A stretch of 64,000 nucleotides of DNA from Actinomyces viscosus (lineage in GTDB: Bacteria > Actinomycetota > Actinomycetes > Actinomycetales > Actinomycetaceae). The notes beneath the pieces are model-generated. The model did no database searches. It saw only the letters and a list, made by a program, of their open reading frames with translations, and had not been told where the DNA came from. The position numbers were made by a program, and so were the translations under genes. The stretch spans positions 2,046,001 through 2,110,000 of the forward strand of contig NZ_LR134477.1 in assembly GCF_900637975.1 (NCBI RefSeq), in the 5' to 3' direction. This document shows, in pieces, positions 1 to 10,059 of this stretch (position 1 is its first letter; every line of letters begins with the position of its first letter).

Positions 1-38
1 GACTGGCGGGGTCTATTTTTCTTTGTAGGAGGCTACTC

Positions 39-677
39 GTGGCCCTCACAATGGCGGTCATCGTTGACTACCAGAACGTCCATCTCACGGCGGCAGGCTT
101 GTACATGCCAGGGCGTCCTCCCGAGGAAGCCCTCATCGACCCCTACCGGTTTGCCAGCCAGCTTGCCTGCGCCCGTAACGCGAAGAACGACGATGCCTAC
201 CAGGTCAAGGTCTCTAGAGTTGAGGTCTTTCGGGGCCTACCGATCCCGGAGGATGACAGCGATGCATACCGGCGTAACCAAGCCCAGAAGGCACAGTGGA
301 CCCGAGGGCATCACGGAGTAGTCAACGTGACGCTGCGACCGCTGAAGTACTCATGGGAGTACATCGATGGAGTCAAGCAACCTATCCGCGCATCGAGACA
401 AGAAAAGGGCGTCGATGTCCTATGCGCCTTGACGCTCGTCGACTTGGCTCGCTGCGGCATGTACGACGTCGTGGTTCTCGCCTCCCGGGACACAGACCTC
501 GCTCCAGCCCTCGACAACGCTGCCCGAACTGGCAGCGCCAAAGTCGAAGCAGCTAAGTGGTACCACCCTGGAGTCTCTAGCACGCGAGGCCGCATCAAGA
601 CCGAACGCCGACTGTGGACCACTTCCATGACGGAGCAGCACTTTCACTCCAGCCTGGACCCGATCGACTACACCTGA
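39..677 (+). CDS. NYN (PIN-like) domain protein
   Basis: A 212-residue protein with the layout of the NYN/LabA branch of PIN-like nucleases. Acidic residues occur where the family binds metal: VDYQNV near the N-terminus, EKGVDV near residue 130 and SRDTDLAPAL near residue 150. Members are predicted or shown to cut RNA; activity here is inferred. I chose the GTG at 39 because AGGAGG sits at 28-33, five bases upstream. An in-frame ATG at 51 would give a start directly before the NYN strand. It lies left of the repeat that borders the defence genes, so it may be an outlying partner of that island or an unrelated neighbour. Base composition is a little less GC-rich than the helicase genes that follow. 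Confidence 0.8.
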   Translation: MALTMAVIVDYQNVHLTAAGLYMPGRPPEEALIDPYRFASQLACARNAKNDDAYQVKVSRVEVFRGLPIPEDDSDAYRRNQAQKAQWTRGHHGVVNVTLRPLKYSWEYIDGVKQPIRASRQEKGVDVLCALTLVDLARCGMYDVVVLASRDTDLAPALDNAARTGSAKVEAAKWYHPGVSSTRGRIKTERRLWTTSMTEQHFHSSLDPIDYT

Positions 678-818
678 TATCTCGCCCGCCGCTGAGGCGG
701 AGGGCGGCCCCTCGCAGGCATCGGCCCCCTCGCGGACAGCGGCCTCATCCCCGTCGCGGACGCACCATCAGGCCCAGCGACTCACCTCTGTGGGTCAGCC
801 CGCAAGCCCTATGGTGCG

Positions 819-1117
819 TCCGCGCGCTACGGGACTCCGCTCTGCCCGCCGACCGCCTTCATCACGTGCAAGCCGGTGCGTCCGCGCGCTCCGGGCGATC
901 CGTCGAGGACGTGCACCAGCGGGGCATCGGCGCAAAAGTGTCCGCCAGGGACGACTTTGACAGCGTCATCTTCGAAGGACTCTCGCATCTGCGCTGGTCA
1001 GAGCGTTTTGGGCCGGCGGCGCCGGCCCGCGGCGGCTTCAAAGTCGTCCCTGACGGACAAAACCGCCCCCACAACCCCCAGGAGCAACCGCCCCGCACAC
1101 CCCAGAGGCCACCCCCG
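819..1117. repeat. Left flanking direct repeat of the defence island
   Basis: Imperfect direct repeat of the segment at 22772-23055. The match starts with a 27-base identical block (819-845 and 22772-22798), is interrupted, resumes at about 931, and ends with a shared C-rich tail near 1117. It fills most of the 509-bp gap between the NYN and SNF2 genes. An open frame runs through it into the helicase, but it has no coding character and is shared with non-coding DNA at the other copy. I therefore treat 678-1186 as intergenic. Confidence 0.8.
939..1059. repeat. 121-bp inverted-repeat element, copy 1
   Basis: Arms of about 22 bases (939-960 and 1038-1059) are inverted repeats with one mismatch. 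Inside lies a strong hairpin, GGGCCGGC-GGC-GCCGGCCC, and the 17-mer tctgcgctggtcagagc at 988-1004. The same layout occurs at 22881-23001 and, diverged, at 31858-31991. It could be a MITE-like mobile unit or a structured RNA/terminator element; the sequence alone does not decide. Confidence 0.75.
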
Positions 1118-1186
1118 CAGGTCACAGATCGGTCACCGCCCCGAATTGGTCTCGACCACCTGCACCCGAGTCTTAAGATCGTCTCC

Positions 1187-4100
1187 GTGACAACGGCGCC
1201 CCCTACTCCCCCGGATACGGCAACAGATCCTGCCCCTTCCCTTGATGTCGCGCCGGGTTCCGTGGTCCGGGTGCGCGATGAGGACTGGCTCGTCACCCAG
1301 GTTTCTATGACGTCCGACGGCACGCTGGTGACCGTCCAGGGCCTGTCCGAGCTGGTCCGGGACACCACCGCGCAGTTCTCCGCCGGCATCGACCGCATCA
1401 TCCCGGTGGACCCCCGCCACACCCGCGTCATCGCAGACACCTCCACCCGCCACCGGCTCTCCCGACTGTGGCTGGAGGCGACGCTGCGCAAGACAGCGCT
1501 GCCGGCAACCTCCACGGACCTGGCCGTGGTGGGCGACGTCCTGGCGGACCCGCTGACCTACCAGCTGACGGCAGTGCGCCAGGCCCTGGACCCGGCGAAC
1601 CTGCGCCCGCGCATCCTCCTGGCTGACACCGTGGGCCTGGGCAAGACCCTGGAGATCGGCATGATTCTGGCCGAGCTCGTGCGCCGCGGCCGGGGCGACC
1701 GCATCCTCATCGTCACGCCCCGTCACGTGCTCGAGCAGATGCAGCACGAGATGTGGTCGCGCTTCGCCCTGCCCTTCGTGCGCCTGGACTCGGTGGGCAT
1801 CCAGCGGGTGCGCCGTTCGGTGCCGGCCTCACGCAACCCGTTCTCGGTGTTCCACCGCGCAATCATCTCCATCGACACGTTGAAGTCGGACCGCTATCTC
1901 AATCATCTGCGCAAGCAGCGCTGGGATGCGGTCGTCATCGACGAGTCGCACAACGTCACCAACAAGGGCACGCTCAACAACCGGCTCGCGGACATTCTGG
2001 CCCGTCAGACCGACGCCCTCATCCTGGCCTCAGCCACGCCCCACAACGGCAACCCGAAGTCCTTCGCCGAGCTCATCCGTCTGCTGGAGCCGACGGCGGT
2101 GCGAGCGAACGGAGAGCCTGACGAGGAGGCGGTGCGTCGCCTCGTCATCCGCCGTCACCGTCACTCCGACGAGGTACGCGACGTCGTGGGCGGACGCTGG
2201 AAGGAGCGCCTGACTCCGGTCAACAAGCTGGTGCAGCCCTCCCCTGCCGAGGACGCGGTGGCCGACGAGCTCTCACGCACCTGGCTGCACCGCTCCGACG
2301 GCGCCGCGTTGCCGGGCAGCGGGCGGTCGGGCTCACGCGGCGACGCCCTGTTCGCCTGGACGCTGGCCAAGTCCTTCCTGTCGTCTCCGGCGGCGCTCAT
2401 CCAGACGATCGACGAACGCCTGGCCCGACGCCGCCGGGCGACCGAGGCCGGCTCCCAGCCCTCGGAGCAGTCGCAGGCCCTGTCCCGCCTGCGCGAGCTG
2501 GCCATCGAGGCCAACACGACGTCGTCGGGCAAGTACCAGGCGCTGCTGGCCGAGCTGCGCCGGATCGGCATCTCGCGCTCCTCGACCAAGCGCGTCGTCG
2601 TCTTCGCCGAGCGCATCGCGACGCTCACCTGGCTGGCCGAGCACCTGCGAGAGGACCTGAACCTGCCGCCGGAGGCGGTGCGCGTCATGCACGGGAGCCT
2701 GTCGGACGTAGAGCAGCAGGAGATCGTGGAGCAGTTCCGCCAGTCGCACACGCCGGTGCGCGTCCTGGTGACCGGCGACGTGGCCTCGGAGGGCGTCAAC
2801 CTGCACGCCCAGTGCCATGAGCTCATCCACTACGACATCCCCTGGTCGCTCATCCGGATCGAGCAGCGCAACGGCCGCATCGACCGCTACGGCCAGAGCG
2901 TCTCGCCGCAGATCACGACCCTGCTGCTGGACCCGTCGGACCCGCGCTTCTCCGGCGACGTGCGGGTGCTCACGCGCCTGATGGAGAAGGAGGATCAGGC
3001 GCACCGGGCCCTGGGCGACGCCGCCTCCCTCATGGGCCTGTACTCGGGCGAGAAGGAGGAGGCGGCGATCCGTGAGGCGCTTGAGGCCGGCACGGATATT
3101 GACGAGGTCGTCCCCGACGCCGACGACGCCCTCGCCCTGGACCCCATGGCGGCACTGTTCGCGACCCTCACGGGCACGGCCGAGGCCAGGGCCGACGACG
3201 CCGCTGAGCCCACTGGTCCCGGTGGCTCGCCTGATCCGGCCGATCCGGCTCCCGCCGGTCCTGGCGGCTCCACCGGTCCCGGCAGCTTGCCCGAACTGGC
3301 CGACGCCTCCGGCTCCGCTGCCCCCGCAGGCCCGGCCGGCCCCGTCCAACCCGCGGCCCCACTGCCGACCTCGATCCTGTACGAGACGCAGCTGGACTAT
3401 CTGCGCCAGGCCCTGACCGAGCTCTATGAGCGCCCCGAGGAGGCCGAGCAGCGCCAGACCGGCGGCGGTGGCGTCTCCTGGCGCGAGCACGGCACGCAGC
3501 ACGTGGTGGAGATGGTGCCCCCGGCGGGTCTGCGTCACCGGCTGTCGGTCCTGCCGCAGTCCTACCTGCGTGAGCGCCGCGTCCAGGAGCACCTGCTGCT
3601 GGCGACGACGCAGAAGAAGGGCGCGCGTCTGCTCACTGAGGCGCTGCGCGACTCCTCGGACTCCTCATGGCCGGAGGCCCACTACCTGGGGCCGCTGCAC
3701 CCGGTGCTGGACTGGGCCGGCGACCGGGTCCTGGCCAAGCTCGGTCGCTCCTCGGTGTTCGCGGTGCGCGGCGAGGTGGACTCGCCGACCGTTCTGCTGC
3801 TGGGGACGCTGACGAATCAGGCGGGTCGGACGGTGTCGATGGTGTGCGTCAGAATCGCCTTCCCCGTTCTGGACGCGGCCAGGGCGCGGGCGGACCTGGC
3901 TGCGGGCCGGCCACTCGGGGCAGTACCGATCGGGCAGGTGCACCCCTCCCCCGCGGCCATGTTCGCGGAGGCCGGCATCTCCCGCGAACTGAGGAACTCC
4001 GGCCCGGTGCGGGACACCGGCCTGCTGGAGGCGCTTATCGCCCCGGCGGTGAAGACGGCCAAGCGCCAGATGGCGCTGACGGTGGAGGCGGCGAGGCGGC

Positions 4101-4312
4101 AGGCCCGCGAGCGCGTGGACGCCTGGGCGGAGCACGCCAACGCCTGGGATGACGAGGCGGGTCTCCTGGTCCAGAACCGGCACCTGCGCGCCCAGCGCTT
4201 CACAGTGGCCCAGGAGCGCGAGCTCATGAACCAGCACCTGCCGGCGCACACGCTGGTGCGCCCGCTGCTGGTTGTGGTGCCTCAGGACTTCGGGATGGAA
4301 GGAGAGCTCTAA
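1187..4312 (+). CDS. SNF2-family helicase, DrmD-like
   Basis: About 1041 residues with both SF2 helicase halves. Motif I is ADTVGLGKTLEI near residue 146, the DExH box is VIDESHNV near 250, motif III is SATPHNG, and the C-terminal lobe contains SEGVNLHAQ followed by IEQRNGRIDRYGQ near residues 530-570. A Pro/Gly/Ala-rich linker (about 670-725) separates a C-terminal domain. SNF2 translocases of this size paired with a large adenine methyltransferase define class 1 DISARM (DrmD plus DrmMI), which restricts incoming phage DNA. The assignment rests on architecture and neighbour. The frame is open upstream to 614, but that part is intergenic repeat. The GTG at 1187 is the first plausible start and has no clear Shine-Dalgarno, so the true start may be later. 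The stop overlaps the next start as TAATG, which implies translational coupling. Confidence 0.85.
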   Translation: MTTAPPTPPDTATDPAPSLDVAPGSVVRVRDEDWLVTQVSMTSDGTLVTVQGLSELVRDTTAQFSAGIDRIIPVDPRHTRVIADTSTRHRLSRLWLEATLRKTALPATSTDLAVVGDVLADPLTYQLTAVRQALDPANLRPRILLADTVGLGKTLEIGMILAELVRRGRGDRILIVTPRHVLEQMQHEMWSRFALPFVRLDSVGIQRVRRSVPASRNPFSVFHRAIISIDTLKSDRYLNHLRKQRWDAVVIDESHNVTNKGTLNNRLADILARQTDALILASATPHNGNPKSFAELIRLLEPTAVRANGEPDEEAVRRLVIRRHRHSDEVRDVVGGRWKERLTPVNKLVQPSPAEDAVADELSRTWLHRSDGAALPGSGRSGSRGDALFAWTLAKSFLSSPAALIQTIDERLARRRRATEAGSQPSEQSQALSRLRELAIEANTTSSGKYQALLAELRRIGISRSSTKRVVVFAERIATLTWLAEHLREDLNLPPEAVRVMHGSLSDVEQQEIVEQFRQSHTPVRVLVTGDVASEGVNLHAQCHELIHYDIPWSLIRIEQRNGRIDRYGQSVSPQITTLLLDPSDPRFSGDVRVLTRLMEKEDQAHRALGDAASLMGLYSGEKEEAAIREALEAGTDIDEVVPDADDALALDPMAALFATLTGTAEARADDAAEPTGPGGSPDPADPAPAGPGGSTGPGSLPELADASGSAAPAGPAGPVQPAAPLPTSILYETQLDYLRQALTELYERPEEAEQRQTGGGGVSWREHGTQHVVEMVPPAGLRHRLSVLPQSYLRERRVQEHLLLATTQKKGARLLTEALRDSSDSSWPEAHYLGPLHPVLDWAGDRVLAKLGRSSVFAVRGEVDSPTVLLLGTLTNQAGRTVSMVCVRIAFPVLDAARARADLAAGRPLGAVPIGQVHPSPAAMFAEAGISRELRNSGPVRDTGLLEALIAPAVKTAKRQMALTVEAARRQARERVDAWAEHANAWDDEAGLLVQNRHLRAQRFTVAQERELMNQHLPAHTLVRPLLVVVPQDFGMEGEL

Positions 4313-7300
4313 TGGCGGTGTCGGACGCGCTGGTCGTGGGTGAGGACTGGATCAGCGAGCACTACTTCACCACGGACGCCACCAAGGAGTCCTTCCTGGC
4401 GCGGGTGCTGGAGCGCCGCAAGGAGTGGGAGGCCCTGGAGAAGCCGGCCGCCCCGGGCGCGGAGCCGACGCCGCGTTCCCGGTTCCGCTCGGAGCGCTCC
4501 CGGCTGGCCGAGCTGCTGGCGGCCCTGCCCGCGGAGGGCTCCGAGTCCCTGACGGGCGCCGCCCTGGAGGCGGCTGGGGAGCTCGATGCACTCCTGCGCG
4601 AGATCCTGGGCTTCGCCTCGGCGGAGTACCGCCTGACCGAGCGGGGCCCGGTGACCCTGGTGCGGCCGGTGGGCGATGAGGGCCCGGCGCCGCTGGCGCT
4701 GCTGCGCGCCCGACCGGTGACGACGGTGGAGGACCTGCTCGTCAAGGACGCCCCCACCCTCGCCGAGGAGTGGGAGCCGGTGGACCTGGCCGATCCCGCC
4801 GCCCCGGTGTTGGAGGGGGCGGAGCCGGTCGAGTCGATCTCGCGGGCGCTGTCGACGCTCATGACTGATGAGCACGGTCCGGCCTTCGCCCTGGTGCTGG
4901 CGGGCCAGTGGGCGCTGGTGGCGGAGCGGGAGCGCTGGCCGGAGGGCCGCTGGCTGGCGGTCAACGTCCAGCTCGTCGTCGAACGCAACGAGACGAGGCG
5001 CGGCGGCGAGGTGGAGCGGGCCCTGACCTGCCTGGACGCCCGCTCCCTGGTGCCGACGGCGGAGGGCGAGACCTGGTGGGCGGCCACCCTGGAGGACTCG
5101 GCGGCCCACACGGTGGGAGTCTCGAAGGACCTGCGCGAGGGCGTGCGCTCCTCGATCGAGATCATCGCGAACGAGGTGGTGCGCCGTCGCGCCGCGCGGG
5201 GGCTGGAGCCGTTGCCCCAGGAGCGGGCGCAGGACCTGGCCCTGCAGTCGCTGCGCTACATCTACCGGATCATCTTCCTGCTCTACGCGGAGGCGAGCCC
5301 CGAGCTGGGGGTCCTGCCGGTGGGTGCCGCCGAGTATGACGCCGGCTACGGCCTGGATCGTCTGCGTGAGCTGGCCTTGAGGGAGTTGCATGAGGAGTCG
5401 GCCCAGGCGGGCACGCACATCTATGAGTCCTTGGACCGGCTGTTCCGCCTGGTCGATGAGGGGCGCAACGCGGAGGTGTCCGCCCAGGAGGAGGGCGGTT
5501 TCGACGGCCTGGTCTTCCGGCCGATGCGCGCCGACCTCTTCCGCCCGGTGGCGACCGCCCTCATTGACGAGGTGGGCCTGGGTAACGGGGCGTTGCTGCG
5601 GGTGCTGCGCCACCTGCTGCTGACCAGTGAGAACGGCAAGAGCGGGCGCGGCTTCATCTCCTATGTGGAGCTGGGCATCAACCAACTGGGTGCCGTCTAC
5701 GAGGGGCTCATGAGCTACTCGGGCTCCTTCGCCGCCGAGCCCCTGTGGGAGGTGGCGCCGGGTGGGGATGCCTCGAAGGGCTCGTGGGTGGTGCCCGAGG
5801 ACGTCATGAAGGGCCTGGAGGAGAAGGACTTCGTGACGGTGGAGGATGAGGCGACCGGCGAGCCCCGCAACGTCACTTATGAGAAGGGCCAGTTCGTTTA
5901 CCGGCTCTCGGGCCGGGACCGGCAGCGTTCGGCCTCTTTCTACACCCCGGAGGTGCTGACCCGTTTCACGGTGCAGCAGGCGCTGGCCGAGCTGCTGGAT
6001 CAGGATGGGCGGACGACGAGCGCGGAGGAGATCCTGCATCTGACGGTGTGCGAGCCGGCGCTGGGGTCGGGGGCCTTCGCGATCGAGGCGGTGCGCCAGC
6101 TGGCGGAGCAGTACCTGTCCCGTCGGGAGAGGGAGCTGGGTCGGCGGGTGGACCCGGAGGAGCGGCCGCGGGAGCTGGCGAGGGTCAAGGCGTACCTGGC
6201 CCTGCACCAGGTCTACGGGGTGGACCTCAATGCGACGGCGGTCGAGCTCGCCGAGGTGTCGCTGTGGCTGGACACGATGGTGGAGGGGCTGGCGGCCCCG
6301 TGGTTCGGGCTGCGGCTGCGCCGCGGCAACTCGCTCGTGGGGGCCAGGCGGGCGCTGTACGCGGTCTCGGACCTGAAGAAGCGGGCGTGGCTGACGGCGA
6401 CGCCGGTGGCCGAGCCGCTGAGCCAGGTGGCGGCCGTGCTCGACGACGACGCCCGGGCCTCCCGGCACCGTCTGGGCGGGGCGCTCGACGTCTCGGGCAG
6501 CATCCATCATTTCCTGCTGCCGGCCAAGGGCTGGGGCAGTGCGGTGGAGGTGCCCAAGCAGGTGCGCGACCTGGTGGAGGCCGAGCGGCTGAGGAAGTTG
6601 AAGGCCTGGCGCCGGGAGGTGACGAAGGCGCCGACGGCGGTCCAGACGAAGCGGCTGGCGGCCCTGGCCCGGCGCGTGGAGGTGCTGTGGGAGCTGACGC
6701 TGCGTCGTCTGCGGGTGGCGGAGGCGGAGGCCTCCCGGCGCATCGACCTGTGGGGGCGCAAGGCAGAGCCGGCCGCCGGTTCGACGGTGTCCCGCGAGGA
6801 GATCGAGGCCTACCTGGCGGCGCCGGGCTCGGCGTACCGGCGGCTGCGGCTGGTGATGGATGCGTGGTGCGCGCTGTGGTTCTGGCCGCTGACCACTCAC
6901 GTGGCGCCGCCGAGCCTGGATGAGTGGTTGGGCGCCCTGGAGGCGCTTCTGGGTAAGCAGGTGAAGGACGCCAAGGGCACCGACGGGACCCTGGTCGAGG
7001 GCTCCTCCTGGACTGAGCTGGACAGCATGGAGGAGGTGGAGCTCGGTCTTGCCGGCGCCCGCCGGGTGGAGTCGGTGATCGCCGAGCACGAGTGGCTGGA
7101 GGTTGTGCGGGAGGTGGCCGAGGCTCAGGGCTTCTTCCACTGGGAGCTGGACTTCGCCACCGTCTTCGCCCGCGGCGGCTTCGACCTCCAGGTGGGGAAC
7201 CCGCCGTGGGTGAGGCCCGACGTCGCAGTCGAGACGCTTCTCGCCGATGGCGACCCATGGTGGATGCTGGCGAAGAAACCGTCAGTGGCCGCAAGGAACG

Positions 7301-9027
7301 AGAGGATGCCACGCACTCTCGCACGCCCTGGTGTGCTCAACACGGTGCTGGACGGAGCTGCCGAGACGGAGGTTCTCGCCGAGTTCGTCAGCGATCAGAC
7401 CGTCTACCCCCTCATGGAAGGCCGGCCGGATCTCTACCGGGCCTTCATGTGCCAGGTGTGGGCACATCAAAGCGGTAACGGCATCGCCTCGCTCATCCAC
7501 ATGGAGACCCATTTCACCGACGCCAAGACGCCGGACCTGCGGGCTGCCGCCTACCGACACCTGCGCCGTCACTGGCAGTTCATTAACGAGCTCCAGCTTT
7601 TCGACATTCAGCATCAGAAGATCTACGGAATCCACGTTTACAGCACTGAACGGCCGCCTTCGTTCCTTCATGCCACCTCCCTCTATCATCCCGAGACGGT
7701 GCTGCGTTCCCTCATGCACGATGGCAGCGGGGAGGAACCTGGATTCAAGGACCCTCATACCGCAACTTGGGACCTGAGACCGCATGCAGCGCGGATTCAA
7801 CAGGTTGACGAGACAGTTCTTCGAACATGGCAGGCCGTAACTGAAGCAGACGACTGGCGTTCTACTCCGATGGTGTCCACCGTGAACTCGGCAGCCGCTC
7901 GCACGCTGGAGACACTGGCCCGCCAGCCTCGCATTGGAGGCCTCGCCCTAGAGTTCTCGTCCGGCTGGAACGAGACAACCGACTTCAACAACGGCCGCTT
8001 CGTCAAGGACTGGGGCCCATCATCCTGGGAGGACGCCATCCTTCAAGGGCCTCACCTTTACGTCTCAACACCACTGTACAAGCAGCCCAACGAGACTATG
8101 CGGAACTTTCTGGATTGGACCGCCACCGACTTCGAGGCTCTTCCTGCGGGCGCCCGGCCGGTCACCCAGTACAAGCCCGCGGGTGATCGCGACGCCTACG
8201 ACCGCCTCTACACCCACTGGGGCGGCTCCTCCGCCCGCGACCACTACCGCATCGCCTGGCGTAATATGGCTCCACTCACCGGAGAACGAACTCTGGCAGC
8301 AGTCTTAATACCACGAGGAGCCGCACACGTCCACACGGTCTCATCGGCAACGACGCTCAAGTCGCGGAAGCCTATCGTTGCGGTTCAAACCGTGGCATCA
8401 TCACTGCTCGCCGACTTCATGATTCGTTCATCTGGCCGCGGCCATGTCCACGCGAGCGATCTCGAACGTCTTTTCACGCTGCCGCCGGTACACCCACTGG
8501 CGTCACGAGTGCTGCTCCGCACCCTGCGCCTCAACTGTGTGACTGAGGCATACGCGGACCTCTGGGCTGAGTGTTGGAATGATAAGTTCCTCAACGATGC
8601 ACCGATTTTGGAACGCCATGATGAGCGTCCGATTGGCCCGGAGTGGACGGTGGACACACCATTGCGCCGGGCCGAGGATCGTCGGAACGCTCAGGCGGAG
8701 ATTGACGTCATGGTGGCGATGATGCTGGGTGTTCCGATCGATGATCTGTGCACGATCTACCGCACTCAGTTCGCGGTGCTGTACGACTATGACCATGGCC
8801 GGGGTCAGGGTGCTTATGTCTATGACGCGAATGGCCGCCAGGTGCCGACTCCGGTCCGCCAGGCCTGGGAGAAGCGCCCCACCTCCAACGAGGATATGCC
8901 ACTCTCGGAGCGGACTCACACCCACCCCGGTTCCGGCGTTTCCTACGAGTACATCCTCCCCTTCCGCATCCGCGACCGCGAGTCCGACTTCCGCCGCATC
9001 CACACCGCCCTCACATCACGCAGTTAA
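4312..9027 (+). CDS. Large class I N6-adenine DNA methyltransferase, DrmMI/Eco57I-like
   Basis: A 1571-residue protein. The SAM-binding segment begins with FYTPEVLTRF near residue 543 and contains CEPALGSGAF near 580-589. The catalytic NPPW motif (VGNPPWVRP) is near 960-968, so motif order is that of gamma-type N6-adenine methyltransferases. The long N-terminal region of about 540 residues and the variable C-terminal region resemble DISARM DrmMI, BREX PglX and Eco57I-like enzymes. No PD-(D/E)XK nuclease motif was evident by eye. The start ATG overlaps the helicase stop and has GGAAGGAGAG just upstream. After the NPPW motif (from about 7270) codon use becomes visibly less GC-biased, as if the target-recognition part was acquired separately. 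The expected role is host DNA modification so that the helicase partners spare self DNA. Confidence 0.87.
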   Translation: MAVSDALVVGEDWISEHYFTTDATKESFLARVLERRKEWEALEKPAAPGAEPTPRSRFRSERSRLAELLAALPAEGSESLTGAALEAAGELDALLREILGFASAEYRLTERGPVTLVRPVGDEGPAPLALLRARPVTTVEDLLVKDAPTLAEEWEPVDLADPAAPVLEGAEPVESISRALSTLMTDEHGPAFALVLAGQWALVAERERWPEGRWLAVNVQLVVERNETRRGGEVERALTCLDARSLVPTAEGETWWAATLEDSAAHTVGVSKDLREGVRSSIEIIANEVVRRRAARGLEPLPQERAQDLALQSLRYIYRIIFLLYAEASPELGVLPVGAAEYDAGYGLDRLRELALRELHEESAQAGTHIYESLDRLFRLVDEGRNAEVSAQEEGGFDGLVFRPMRADLFRPVATALIDEVGLGNGALLRVLRHLLLTSENGKSGRGFISYVELGINQLGAVYEGLMSYSGSFAAEPLWEVAPGGDASKGSWVVPEDVMKGLEEKDFVTVEDEATGEPRNVTYEKGQFVYRLSGRDRQRSASFYTPEVLTRFTVQQALAELLDQDGRTTSAEEILHLTVCEPALGSGAFAIEAVRQLAEQYLSRRERELGRRVDPEERPRELARVKAYLALHQVYGVDLNATAVELAEVSLWLDTMVEGLAAPWFGLRLRRGNSLVGARRALYAVSDLKKRAWLTATPVAEPLSQVAAVLDDDARASRHRLGGALDVSGSIHHFLLPAKGWGSAVEVPKQVRDLVEAERLRKLKAWRREVTKAPTAVQTKRLAALARRVEVLWELTLRRLRVAEAEASRRIDLWGRKAEPAAGSTVSREEIEAYLAAPGSAYRRLRLVMDAWCALWFWPLTTHVAPPSLDEWLGALEALLGKQVKDAKGTDGTLVEGSSWTELDSMEEVELGLAGARRVESVIAEHEWLEVVREVAEAQGFFHWELDFATVFARGGFDLQVGNPPWVRPDVAVETLLADGDPWWMLAKKPSVAARNERMPRTLARPGVLNTVLDGAAETEVLAEFVSDQTVYPLMEGRPDLYRAFMCQVWAHQSGNGIASLIHMETHFTDAKTPDLRAAAYRHLRRHWQFINELQLFDIQHQKIYGIHVYSTERPPSFLHATSLYHPETVLRSLMHDGSGEEPGFKDPHTATWDLRPHAARIQQVDETVLRTWQAVTEADDWRSTPMVSTVNSAAARTLETLARQPRIGGLALEFSSGWNETTDFNNGRFVKDWGPSSWEDAILQGPHLYVSTPLYKQPNETMRNFLDWTATDFEALPAGARPVTQYKPAGDRDAYDRLYTHWGGSSARDHYRIAWRNMAPLTGERTLAAVLIPRGAAHVHTVSSATTLKSRKPIVAVQTVASSLLADFMIRSSGRGHVHASDLERLFTLPPVHPLASRVLLRTLRLNCVTEAYADLWAECWNDKFLNDAPILERHDERPIGPEWTVDTPLRRAEDRRNAQAEIDVMVAMMLGVPIDDLCTIYRTQFAVLYDYDHGRGQGAYVYDANGRQVPTPVRQAWEKRPTSNEDMPLSERTHTHPGSGVSYEYILPFRIRDRESDFRRIHTALTSRS

Positions 9028-10059
9028 CTCAAATTTAAGTAGTCATCATGAGCAAGAATTCCCATAACACCGACAACGGCACCTTCGGACTTGACATTGT
9101 CTCAGCTACAAATCTTTTGAAGTCAGAACAATATGGAGCTTGGTATCGAGATCCTTGGAATTTCCCCGAACTCGACGCAAACTTCACCAAAACCCTCGAC
9201 GCATCGACGCTTGGGATCGGAAAAACATCTAGTGGCATTAATTTCACCAGTCCACCATCTTTCCTCCCCTTCGACTTCCCTAAGAGTTTCTTTGCAACAC
9301 GACCAGCTGTCACACAAGACCTTCAATCATCCCTAGCTTTCGCTGCAGCGGCATTACAAGTCGCTCCCAGTCTTCATGAATCCCTCGAAGATTGGGTCTA
9401 CGGCTGGCGTATGCGTAATGGAAAATTCGCGGGACAATCGTCGAACGAGTGGACTCAATATACCGGCACAAAGAAAGACATTTTACAATCAGAATACTCA
9501 GCCCAAACCGATATTACCTCATGTTTTGCCTCTATCGACCACAAAGAAGTTTCAGACTTCGTATATAAAACCGTGGGAAAAACGACCGCTGCCAACATTA
9601 TCAACAGCGTTCTAGAGCAGCATGCCACAACCCCGGGGCGTCGAGGGTTGCCGCAACGCAGTAACGCAGCCTCTATTCTCGCTCAACTCGCATTCTATTA
9701 TATCGATCTACGCATTTCCGAAAGGCTATTTACAGGGCGAATTACTAGCGCTCGACGATGGATGGATGACATTAGCTTCGAAGGTAGTTACGAAGAACTT
9801 CACGACCTTTTAACGGTAATTCAAAACGACGCCCGTCGGTTCGGTCTCGAAATCAATACTTCAAAAACAAGCATCATCACATCCACTCAGCTTGTACAAG
9901 AAATCGAAGAAGAAGAGAATAAACTTATTGAAGTGGAGCCGGTCATTGTCGATGCAGGATATGACGAGCCTCCACTCATATTTTACGACGATTCGTTTCT
10001 AGTCGACCTCGAATCGGAGATACTTGCCAACCCATCGAGATTCAGTCGCCCTACAATTG

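Noticed and set aside
939..1059. Inverted-repeat elements as CRISPR or integrase attachment sites
   Set aside because: Only one copy at each place, no spacer array, and no integrase or tRNA nearby.
614..1186. Long frame continuous with the SNF2 helicase, adding 191 residues
   Set aside because: It runs through a direct repeat also present in non-coding DNA at 22772-23055 and lacks a start signal.
4309..7140. 943-residue minus-strand frame opposite the methyltransferase
   Set aside because: A GC-skew shadow: His/Arg/Pro/Gln-rich, no family resemblance, lying wholly over a well-supported gene. The same applies to the large antisense frames over the DUF1998 helicase, WD40 and nucleotidase genes.
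1187..9027. Type I restriction or BREX system
   Set aside because: No HsdS, BrxC/PglY, PglZ or Lon-like gene is visible; SNF2 plus DrmMI-type pairing fits DISARM better.
9048..10059. Group II intron or retron assignment for the RT
   Set aside because: No maturase X domain, no HNH and no visible intron RNA structure; no YADD motif or msr/msd-like repeat recognised beside it.
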